Assembly (NCBI GenBank): GCA_023378805.1
Contig: JAMCSQ010000027.1
Location: 1 to 5,061, forward strand
Source: Candidatus Parvarchaeota archaeon
GTDB lineage: Archaea; Nanobdellota; Nanobdellia; Parvarchaeales; Parvarchaeaceae
Length of the DNA: 5,061 bases
Direction: 5' to 3'
The position numbers and the translations under genes were made by a program. This document shows, in pieces, positions 1 through 4,796 of this stretch. The notes under the pieces were generated by a model. It searched no databases and had not been told where the DNA came from. It saw only the letters and a program-made list of their open reading frames with translations. Every line of letters starts with the position of its first letter. Position 1 is the stretch's first letter.

Positions 1-83
1 AGATTGGCTGACTTGCCGCCCACCCTGGGGACGTCGTTCTTGCTTATGTTCTTGAACCATAGTATCAGATCTTTTCCTTCCAT
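1..83 (-). CDS. ppsA: Phosphoenolpyruvate synthase, N-terminal fragment (runs off left edge)
   Basis: Only the first 27 codons lie in the window, read leftwards from an ATG at 83-81. The peptide begins MEGKDLILWF and continues to VPRVGGKSAN at the edge. PEP synthases typically start with a short leader, a Leu-Trp-Phe segment, then a Val-Gly-Gly-Lys-Asn/Ser-Ala motif opening the ATP-grasp (pyruvate phosphate dikinase N-terminal) domain, and this fragment matches that arrangement closely. The enzyme family makes phosphoenolpyruvate from pyruvate and ATP in the cytoplasm, feeding gluconeogenesis and so, indirectly, sugar-nucleotide synthesis. A GGGGTG Shine-Dalgarno-like site lies 10 bases ahead of the ATG, which supports this start. 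Pyruvate phosphate dikinase shares the Gly-Gly-Lys motif, but its usual N-terminus fits less well. The gene is divergent from the methyltransferase gene and there is no sign of co-regulation beyond the shared intergenic region. Confidence 0.85.
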   Translation of the reverse strand, partial: MEGKDLILWFKNISKNDVPRVGGKSAN

Positions 84-140
84 TTTTCCTAAACACCCCG
101 CTTTAATTTTGATTTGCTTACAATACCCTTAAGTGCTGGT

Positions 141-150
141 TTTATTTATA
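141..150 (-). promoter_or_regulatory. Putative TATA box of ppsA
   Basis: On the minus strand this reads TATAAATAAA, a good match to the archaeal TATA element. Placing initiation about 25 bases downstream predicts a start near position 122 and a leader of roughly 38 bases. That leader would contain the GGGGTG ribosome-binding site at 99-94. Inferred from sequence only. Confidence 0.5.
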
Positions 151-211
151 CGTTAGATTATGCACATATATCAAAAATACTGCTGTTTAGCTCCATAACG
201 CTAGCAATTCA

Positions 212-219
212 TTTATAAG
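212..219 (+). promoter_or_regulatory. Putative TATA box of the FkbM methyltransferase gene
   Basis: TTTATAAG sits about 50 bases ahead of the ATG. With initiation about 25 bases downstream, the transcript would start near 240 and have a leader of about 24 bases carrying a weak purine-rich site (AAAAGGGA, 251-258) six bases before the start codon. A second AT-rich element (TATATAATAAATA, 230-242) could instead give a leaderless transcript; the sequence does not decide between them. Confidence 0.45.
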
Positions 220-264
220 CGGAGTTCAGTATATAATAAATAAGAAAAATAAAAGGGAATCAAC

Positions 265-1053
265 ATGAAAGCAGTAGACCGACAGATGCATCATATGAGA
301 AGGATAAAAGAAGCGTATAATAGCGCTGGAATCAAAGTCAGCCTGACATTATACATACTATCAAAAAGGTACAGAGGCAAAAAACAGAACGAAAGAAAAG
401 AATACTACTGGAAAAAGGCGCAGGACTTAGGTTACTTTTCCACAGCAAATACTCCAGGCACTTTATTCAATGAGATTCTTTTCGACAAGATCTATCAAGT
501 AGATGGATTTGAGCCTAAAAAGGGTGATACTGTCATCGATATTGGAGCGTATTACGGCGATTCTGCTATTTGGTGGGCGAAGGAATTTGGAGCGAACGTC
601 ATCGCATTTGAACCTCTCCCGGGGGCATTTAAGGAGCTTACAGAGAACCTAAGATTAAACCACGTTGAAGACAAGGTTATTGCATACAATGCCGCATTGG
701 GCAGTGGGGAGAAGATTACCGGCGGAAAAGGAAAGGGCACAATGTTCAATTACGCGGACTTGGAGCAGACCCTGGAGACCAAAAGGCTAGATGATTTCAA
801 GTTTGAGAAAGTGGATATCATAAAGATAGACGTCGAGGGATTCGAATATGAAGTATTAAAAGGGGCTGTGGAAACCATAAAGAGGTTCCACCCAAAACTC
901 ATACTGGAGACTCATAGCACTGCCCTACGGCAGAAATGCGAATCTTTGTTAAAAGATTTAGGCTATGGATTGACAGTTGAAGGAAGAACTGTTATCTCGG
1001 ACCAGGAAGGCTTTGACAAAGTAACCAATTTGTTTTACAAACATCGCCGCTAA
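265..1053 (+). CDS. FkbM-family S-adenosylmethionine-dependent methyltransferase
   Basis: A 262-residue class I methyltransferase of the FkbM family. The Rossmann-type SAM-binding core starts at about residue 88 with DTVIDIGAYYGDS (residues 88-100). Next come the acidic strand end FEP (115-117), which normally contacts the SAM ribose, and the family signature VDIIKIDVEGFEYEVLKGA (183-201). The first 80 or so residues form a basic, Lys/Arg-rich region, longer than the bare FkbM domain requires, with a YWKKAQDLGYF segment near 48-58. There is no signal peptide or transmembrane segment, so it should act in the cytoplasm. Family members O-methylate sugars, polyketides or other acceptors. The glycosyltransferases and Gmd downstream make a glycan methylation role plausible, but the acceptor is inferred. 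It appears to be a single-gene unit: a T-rich stretch follows the stop, and the next gene has its own promoter. The ATG at 265 was chosen because a purine-rich site precedes it. Confidence 0.88.
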   Translation: MKAVDRQMHHMRRIKEAYNSAGIKVSLTLYILSKRYRGKKQNERKEYYWKKAQDLGYFSTANTPGTLFNEILFDKIYQVDGFEPKKGDTVIDIGAYYGDSAIWWAKEFGANVIAFEPLPGAFKELTENLRLNHVEDKVIAYNAALGSGEKITGGKGKGTMFNYADLEQTLETKRLDDFKFEKVDIIKIDVEGFEYEVLKGAVETIKRFHPKLILETHSTALRQKCESLLKDLGYGLTVEGRTVISDQEGFDKVTNLFYKHRR

Positions 1054-1070
1054 AGACAGTAAGCTTGATG

Positions 1071-1089
1071 GTCTCTTTATCTTTTATTC
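1071..1089 (+). terminator. Possible T-rich terminator after the methyltransferase gene
   Basis: A pyrimidine/T-rich stretch (TCTCTTTATCTTTTATTC) begins about 20 bases beyond the stop codon. Archaeal RNA polymerase can terminate at such T-rich tracts without a hairpin. The T runs are short (three to four), so the call is weak. Confidence 0.3.
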
Positions 1090-1156
1090 AAGTTGTATGA
1101 AAACTACCACTTAAGAGACAAATAGACCTTTTAAACAAAGCTATTTTCGAACGCAA

Positions 1157-1168
1157 AATATATAAATA
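1157..1168 (+). promoter_or_regulatory. Strong TATA box of the RAM-domain/rpoN operon (likely leaderless)
   Basis: AATATATAAATA is the best TATA match in the window. A purine-rich AAAA just upstream could act as the TFB-recognition element. Its centre is about 28 bases ahead of the ATG at 1192, so initiation at the usual spacing falls at or within a few bases of the start codon. The only purine-rich motif (AGAAGGA, 1184-1190) is one base from the ATG, too close to work as a Shine-Dalgarno site. Both facts point to a leaderless or nearly leaderless mRNA. Confidence 0.6.
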
Positions 1169-1191
1169 GGTGAAAACAGCATTAGAAGGAT

Positions 1192-1419
1192 ATGGTAAGA
1201 GCTATTGTTTCTGTTGTGATAGAGCCGAACAAGACCGAAGAGGCTTTTGAGAAGATCAAATCCCTGCCTGGGGTAAAAGAGGCTTTCCAGGTCTACGGGG
1301 AATACGATGCTGTCTTTGTAATACAGGGAGAAAACACGAAAACCATACAGGATTTCGTCAAATCTGCGAGGAAATTCCCCGGGGTACTTAAAACTGTGAC
1401 GGTGATAGAAATAGTATGA
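1192..1419 (+). CDS. Stand-alone Lrp/AsnC ligand-binding (RAM) domain protein
   Basis: This 75-residue protein consists of just the effector-binding half of an Lrp/AsnC regulator, with no helix-turn-helix. It shows the expected beta-alpha-beta-beta-alpha-beta ferredoxin-like pattern: strand VRAIVSVVIE (2-11), helix TEEAFEKIKSLPG (15-27), strands around KEAFQVYGEYDAVFVIQGE (29-47), helix TIQDFVKSARKF (51-62), and strand VLKTVTVIEIV (65-75). The GEYD turn (36-39) is typical of the family. Such small proteins are common in archaea. They assemble as dimers and higher oligomers, bind amino acids or similar ligands at the interface, and may modulate full-length Lrp proteins; the ligand here is unknown. 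It is the first gene of a two-gene operon, and its TGA stop overlaps the rpoN ATG (ATGA at 1416-1419), which implies translational coupling. The protein is complete for its type, not a truncated regulator. Confidence 0.9.
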   Translation: MVRAIVSVVIEPNKTEEAFEKIKSLPGVKEAFQVYGEYDAVFVIQGENTKTIQDFVKSARKFPGVLKTVTVIEIV

Positions 1420-1607
1420 TACCGATGAGATGCTACAGCTGCGGGAAGCCGATTTCGCAGTATTGGGAAAGATACAAGGACGAGATAAAGAGCAAGTCGC
1501 CGAAGGAGGTTTTGGACGAGCTTGGTCTTGAAAGATACTGCTGCCGTGCGATGTTTCTCGGGACTGTCGACGAGGACAACATAATAAACTTCTCCAATTT
1601 GGATTAA
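1416..1607 (+). CDS. rpoN: DNA-directed RNA polymerase subunit N (Rpo10)
   Basis: A 63-residue homologue of archaeal Rpo10/RpoN and eukaryotic RPB10, a small zinc-binding subunit that, with Rpo12 and the Rpo3/Rpo11 pair, forms the assembly platform of RNA polymerase. The full zinc site is visible: CYSC near the N-terminus (Cys6, Cys9) and the adjacent pair RYCCR (Cys42, Cys43). The family start MIP-x-RC-x-x-CGK is present, which favours the ATG at 1416 over the in-frame ATG at 1425. The helix PKEVLDELGLERYCC is also typical. Length matches the usual 55-75 residues. The ATGA overlap with the RAM-domain gene makes it the second gene of that operon. In many archaea rpoN instead sits with ribosomal proteins L13 and S9, so this pairing is less common. 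The symbol here means the archaeal polymerase subunit, not bacterial sigma-54. Confidence 0.95.
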   Translation: MIPMRCYSCGKPISQYWERYKDEIKSKSPKEVLDELGLERYCCRAMFLGTVDEDNIINFSNLD

Positions 1608-1637
1608 AGTACCACGTCTATGACGCAACATCACGTA

Positions 1638-1655
1638 TTTTTAAGTTGACTTTTT
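1638..1655 (+). terminator. Possible double T-run terminator after rpoN
   Basis: Two runs of five T (1638-1642 and 1651-1655) lie 30-50 bases past the rpoN stop, overlapping the 3' end of the convergent Gmd gene. Oligo-T runs are the usual archaeal termination signal. A 4-bp stem (CGTC/GACG, 1615-1625) lies just before them but is too small to count as evidence. Confidence 0.4.
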
Positions 1656-2669
1656 AAGTAGGGAGATATCATTCTCTACCATAATCTTGACAAGATCCCT
1701 AAATTTTGTCTTTGGTTCCCAGTTTAGTATTTTTTTAGCTTTCGAATAGTCCCCGAGGAAGTTTTCTGCTTCTATTGGTCTAAAAAAGGTTTTATCAACC
1801 TTAACTATTACATCATGCGTGTTTGGGTCTCTACCAATCTCATTGATGCCTTCTCCTTCCCATTCTATATTCTTTCCTACTATTTTGAAAGCTTCTTCAA
1901 CAAATTCTCTAACAGTATGTTGTTCTCCGGTTGCTAAAACAAAATCGTCTGCCTTTTCTTGTTGTAGCATTGAATACATCCCATCTACAAAATCTTTTGC
2001 ATAACCCCAATCTTTCCTTGAGTTCAAATTTCCTAAAATTAAGGGCCCCGTATCACCAATACTCATTTTAGCTACTCCCATCGATATCTTTCTTGTTACA
2101 AACTCTGGCCCACGTACCTCCGATTCATGATTAAATAGTATACCATTACAGAAAAATAGGTTATACGCCTCTCTGTAAGATTTGGTCGTCCAATAACCTG
2201 CTAGTTTTGATATTGCATATGGACTATTGGGCATAAAGGGGGTCTCTTCATTCTGTGGTTTAATAGTTGTTCTTCCGAAGAGCTCAGATGTAGCTGCAAA
2301 GTATAACTTAGCATCTTTTGCCTTTTCTTTTACGGCATTTAGTACGTTTAGAGTACCCATTATATTATTGTGATATGTAAACGTTGGATTCTCAAAACTA
2401 TAACCCACAAAAGACTGGGCTGCAAGATGGTAAACCTCATCTGGTCGCGTTTTCTCTACTACATTAACAATAAAATTATTGTCGGTTATGTCGCCATAAT
2501 GTATTTTTATTAATTGCCTTTCTTCAGGGTTAAGCTTTTCTAATGTACCTTGGTGCATGCTACTATTCCGTCTGATTATACCATGAACTTCATATCCTTT
2601 TGACAATAATAGTTTTGAGAGGAAATACCCATCCTGACCAGTTATCCCGGTTATTAATGCTTTTTTCAT
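1641..2669 (-). CDS. gmd: GDP-mannose 4,6-dehydratase
   Basis: This 342-residue extended short-chain dehydrogenase/reductase converts GDP-D-mannose to GDP-4-keto-6-deoxy-D-mannose, the precursor of GDP-fucose, GDP-rhamnose and related deoxysugars. The N-terminal NADP-binding motif TGITGQDGYFL is at residues 7-17 and the following IIRRNSS (31-37) is typical of Gmd. The catalytic Thr-x-Glu is seen in ATSELFG (Thr127, Glu129) and the Tyr-x-x-x-Lys pair in SPYAISK (Tyr151, Lys155). NHESEVRGPEFVTRKIS (180-196) is the substrate and tetramer-interface loop. The C-terminal RPIEAENFLGDYSKAKKILNW (297-317) is also characteristic. Length is normal for the family and no key residue is missing. The gene follows the GT-B gene by 39 bases on the same strand, so they probably form an operon, although a TATA-like box lies between them. 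The pair is notably AT-rich. The dehydratase's reductase or aminotransferase partner is absent from the window, so the final sugar cannot be named. Confidence 0.94.
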   Translation of the reverse strand: MKKALITGITGQDGYFLSKLLLSKGYEVHGIIRRNSSMHQGTLEKLNPEERQLIKIHYGDITDNNFIVNVVEKTRPDEVYHLAAQSFVGYSFENPTFTYHNNIMGTLNVLNAVKEKAKDAKLYFAATSELFGRTTIKPQNEETPFMPNSPYAISKLAGYWTTKSYREAYNLFFCNGILFNHESEVRGPEFVTRKISMGVAKMSIGDTGPLILGNLNSRKDWGYAKDFVDGMYSMLQQEKADDFVLATGEQHTVREFVEEAFKIVGKNIEWEGEGINEIGRDPNTHDVIVKVDKTFFRPIEAENFLGDYSKAKKILNWEPKTKFRDLVKIMVENDISLLKKST

Positions 2670-2687
2670 ATCTCTTTTATAAACTCT

Positions 2688-2698
2688 ATTTTTAAATA
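2688..2698 (-). promoter_or_regulatory. Possible internal promoter of gmd
   Basis: On the minus strand this reads TATTTAAAAAT, centred about 24 bases before the gmd ATG. Initiation at the usual distance would fall on the ATG, giving a leaderless gmd transcript. No convincing Shine-Dalgarno site precedes the gene (only AAAAGAGAT). In AT-rich DNA a TATA-like string can arise by chance, so read-through from the upstream gene remains an equal alternative. Confidence 0.35.
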
Positions 2699-2708
2699 CT
2701 TTGTATGC

Positions 2709-3716
2709 TCATGTAAATACTTTATTGTAAACTTTAATAATCTTAGGTATAATCTCGTCTGATCTGCACTTTTCAGCATCTTTGCTGGCTTTTTCAACAT
2801 CAAAATTCTCCCATAGTCTACCCTTTATTATCTCACTAAGATTAGCATCATCCCAAACAAGCGTATTCCTCTTCACGATACTAGGTAAATCTCCATCATA
2901 ACATAATACAGGGACATTGCATGCTTTAGCCTGCATTATCGGCAAGCCAAAACCTTCAATTGTAGATGTGGATAAATAAACATCAAATTCTTTCAACGTT
3001 TGAACTATTTTATCCTCCGGCAAAAAACCTAAGTATCGTATTCGTTTATCATCCTTTATTAAGTCAGCAAATGGGAAATTTTTCCCATAAATATTAAAAC
3101 GCAAAGAAGCATTCTTTATATTTTTAAATGTTTCAATAAAAACCCTCAACTTTTCTGCTTTATTCCAAGTAAAGTTGTTTATATATCCAATAACAGTATT
3201 TTTATTTTTTATTTTCTTGTCTGTTTTAAGAAATTTATCATCAATTATAGCATTTATTACAAATATTTTCCGAGAATACTTCTCTCCATATCTTTTAATT
3301 AAATCTTCTTTAGTTTTTGTAGATATTGTCATGATTAAATCCGAAAATTTAAATGCTTCATCAAACTTTTTTTGCCTAGTTTTGTTTAAGAGGTATCCAA
3401 ATATAGAAAAATCTCTCTTGCGCTTATCAAAAACATATAGATCGTAGAAGGTGGTTATTATTTTCGCACCTTTAACCTGTTTAAAAGAGTCGGGGTCTAG
3501 AAAATGTATATTTTTGCCACCCGGATGCAAAAACAGAGAGTAAGCTATTTTACGGCGCATTGGTATTTTTGGTAAAATTTCAGCAATAGAATCTAAATTT
3601 GTAATTTCTAGATCTAAATCAGTTTGAATAAGGTATTTAAGAAGACTGTAGTTACTAGTTGCTACACCTGTACCGGAATGTGCAAAATTGCCTATTAGTC
3701 TAATCGGATTGTTCAT
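2709..3716 (-). CDS. GT-B glycosyltransferase, family 4 (GT1-like), with EX7Q motif
   Basis: A 335-residue glycosyltransferase with a GT-B fold, which transfers a sugar from a nucleotide donor, probably at the cytoplasmic face of the membrane. The N-terminal half has the glycine-rich loop FAHSGTGVATSNYSLL (11-26) and the acceptor-domain strands IITTFYDLYVFD (86-97) and FSDLIMTISTKTKEDLIKRYG (124-144). The C-terminal donor domain starts at VIGYINNFTWNKAEKLRVFIETF (175-197) and includes YLGFLPEDKIVQTLKEFDVYLSTSTIEGFGLPIMQAKACNVPV. The last segment corresponds to the family EX7E motif, but the second Glu is Gln (Glu254, Gln262). There is no signal peptide or membrane helix. A TTG 12 bases upstream (3728) would add four residues. 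I prefer the ATG at 3716, because the protein then starts MNNPIRLIGNFAHSG directly at the first beta strand and a TATA box about 35 bases upstream predicts a short leader. It is the first gene of the probable GT-gmd operon and is strongly AT-rich. Donor and acceptor are unknown. Confidence 0.88.
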   Translation of the reverse strand: MNNPIRLIGNFAHSGTGVATSNYSLLKYLIQTDLDLEITNLDSIAEILPKIPMRRKIAYSLFLHPGGKNIHFLDPDSFKQVKGAKIITTFYDLYVFDKRKRDFSIFGYLLNKTRQKKFDEAFKFSDLIMTISTKTKEDLIKRYGEKYSRKIFVINAIIDDKFLKTDKKIKNKNTVIGYINNFTWNKAEKLRVFIETFKNIKNASLRFNIYGKNFPFADLIKDDKRIRYLGFLPEDKIVQTLKEFDVYLSTSTIEGFGLPIMQAKACNVPVLCYDGDLPSIVKRNTLVWDDANLSEIIKGRLWENFDVEKASKDAEKCRSDEIIPKIIKVYNKVFT

Positions 3717-3744
3717 ATAAGATACCAAATTATATACATGATTC

Positions 3745-3759
3745 TTAATTTATATACAC
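3745..3759. promoter_or_regulatory. Shared, near-symmetrical TATA element between divergent glycosyltransferase genes
   Basis: The plus strand reads AATTTATATACACA here, giving TTTATATA facing the GT2 gene. The minus strand reads GTATATAAATT facing the GT-B gene. Predicted starts are near 3727 on the minus strand (about 11 bases ahead of the ATG at 3716) and near 3778 on the plus strand (about 28 bases ahead of the ATG at 3806). Further candidates are TATATAAT around 3732 on the minus strand, which is too close to the gene, and TTTATTTA at 3777-3784 on the plus strand, which would make the GT2 mRNA leaderless. Confidence 0.45.
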
Positions 3760-3805
3760 AGCTTAAAAGTTAAATGTTTATTTAGACAGCAGACTAAATT
3801 AGTAT

Positions 3806-4792
3806 ATGAGTGATGAAGTTATAACGGTGATAATCGCAGCATACGGGAGAAGAACCTTCCTAAAAGAGGCCATAGCTTCTGCACTGGACCAGACACTTCC
3901 GCGATCAAAATATGAGATAGTGGTTATAAAGAACTTTAGGGATAAAGACATCGATTCGTACATAAAGAAGAACCACCTTAAAAGCGTGCTGTCTAACACT
4001 GCTAGTAATGGTGGGTTCATAGTTGACGCATTCAAAAAAAGCCGTGGCGATGTAATATGTTTTCTGGACGATGACGATAAATTTACTAGGGACAAGCTTC
4101 AGCATGTTTATGCAGAATTTGAGAAGGACCCTAGACTGGTGTTTTATCATAACAATTACAAGGTAATAAACGCCAAAGGCAAAATAATCGAAGAATTAAG
4201 CAACAAGTACAGGTATAAAAACATAGGAAAAGAGAGGTTTGTCCGAGCTGCATTCAACAATAGTTCGGTTTCGATAAGAAGAAAGCTATTCGTGGGGAAC
4301 ATCTCTGATTGGAAAAAAGCTAAATTGTCTATAGACACGCTCGCTCTTGCGTTTGCAGTAAAGGATGGTGGGGGTATAAAGTTCAGCAACGATGAGCTTA
4401 CTTTATACCGGATACACGGGGCTAACTCCTCCACTAAGAACGTAACCGAAGAAGACTTGTCCGACTTCATAACACGAAAACAGGAGATACAGAGACGATT
4501 CTATGAGGTATCAACATTATTCTGCAATATAGTAAAAAACACAAGGTATGAGCCAGAGTTTAGGAGATTCAATATAGAAAGTAAACTAAAGTACAAAATA
4601 TATTCTTTTAATGATCTAGATAAACAAATATTCCCTAAATTCAAAGACTATATTGACACATTGACTCACCCTACGAAAGAAAGGCTCATATTAGTGTTTT
4701 TGTCGGTTTTACCACAAAGATTAAAAAGAGCGGCAATAAAAAGAATAATGGTTAAAAGACATTCGGATATCATCTCGATACAGTATCAGTAA
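3806..4792 (+). CDS. GT-A glycosyltransferase, family 2
   Basis: A 328-residue family 2 glycosyltransferase, an inverting, metal-dependent enzyme with a GT-A fold. The donor-binding start is clear: VITVIIAAYGRRTFLKEAIASALDQT (5-30), followed by YEIVVIKNF (36-44). NGGFIVDAFKKSRGDVICFLDDDDKF (68-93) carries the metal-binding acidic cluster DDDD (88-91). ELTLYRIHGANSS (197-209) resembles the conserved His-containing segment after the catalytic domain in many archaeal GT2 enzymes. Beyond about residue 220 the sequence is basic and helical and not recognisable as a domain. Residues 293-302 (RLILVFLSVL), flanked by Lys/Arg, could be a membrane-associating amphipathic helix but are too short for a confident transmembrane span. 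The ATG at 3806 is close to the first strand, and no good Shine-Dalgarno site precedes it. G+C falls sharply after about 4500, in the C-terminal region. It ends 4 bases from the convergent right-edge glycosyltransferase. Donor and acceptor cannot be predicted. Confidence 0.9.
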   Translation: MSDEVITVIIAAYGRRTFLKEAIASALDQTLPRSKYEIVVIKNFRDKDIDSYIKKNHLKSVLSNTASNGGFIVDAFKKSRGDVICFLDDDDKFTRDKLQHVYAEFEKDPRLVFYHNNYKVINAKGKIIEELSNKYRYKNIGKERFVRAAFNNSSVSIRRKLFVGNISDWKKAKLSIDTLALAFAVKDGGGIKFSNDELTLYRIHGANSSTKNVTEEDLSDFITRKQEIQRRFYEVSTLFCNIVKNTRYEPEFRRFNIESKLKYKIYSFNDLDKQIFPKFKDYIDTLTHPTKERLILVFLSVLPQRLKRAAIKRIMVKRHSDIISIQYQ

Positions 4793-4796
4793 AATT

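Larger units (their letters stand above)
84..264. promoter_or_regulatory. Divergent intergenic region between ppsA and the FkbM methyltransferase
   Basis: This non-coding stretch of about 180 bases separates two divergent genes. It holds one TATA-like box for each gene (listed separately) and AT-rich sequence between them. I saw no long inverted repeat, tRNA-like fold or riboswitch-like element in it. Confidence 0.6.

Noticed and set aside
84..264. Possible small RNA or riboswitch upstream of the methyltransferase gene
   Set aside because: No extended stem structure or known aptamer pattern could be found by eye; promoter elements explain the AT-rich content.
552..749. Minus-strand open frame of 65 codons inside the methyltransferase gene
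   Set aside because: It lies wholly opposite the conserved SAM-binding core and has no recognisable motif or promoter; a shadow of the real gene.
1615..1625. Small hairpin CGTC-TAT-GACG after rpoN as an intrinsic terminator
   Set aside because: A 4-bp stem with a 3-base loop is too weak, and archaeal termination relies on T runs, which are present further on.
1293..1634. Minus-strand open frame of 113 codons covering rpoN and part of the RAM gene
   Set aside because: It is antisense to two well-recognised genes, and its product shows no family resemblance.
3717..3728. TTG start giving a four-residue longer GT-B glycosyltransferase
   Set aside because: It adds only MVSY ahead of a natural ATG, and the predicted transcription start near 3727 would barely include it. 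The ATG at 3716 is preferred.
3799..4470. Three minus-strand open frames (81-104 codons) opposite the GT2 gene
   Set aside because: They oppose a clear family 2 glycosyltransferase with intact motifs and have no own signals or homology.
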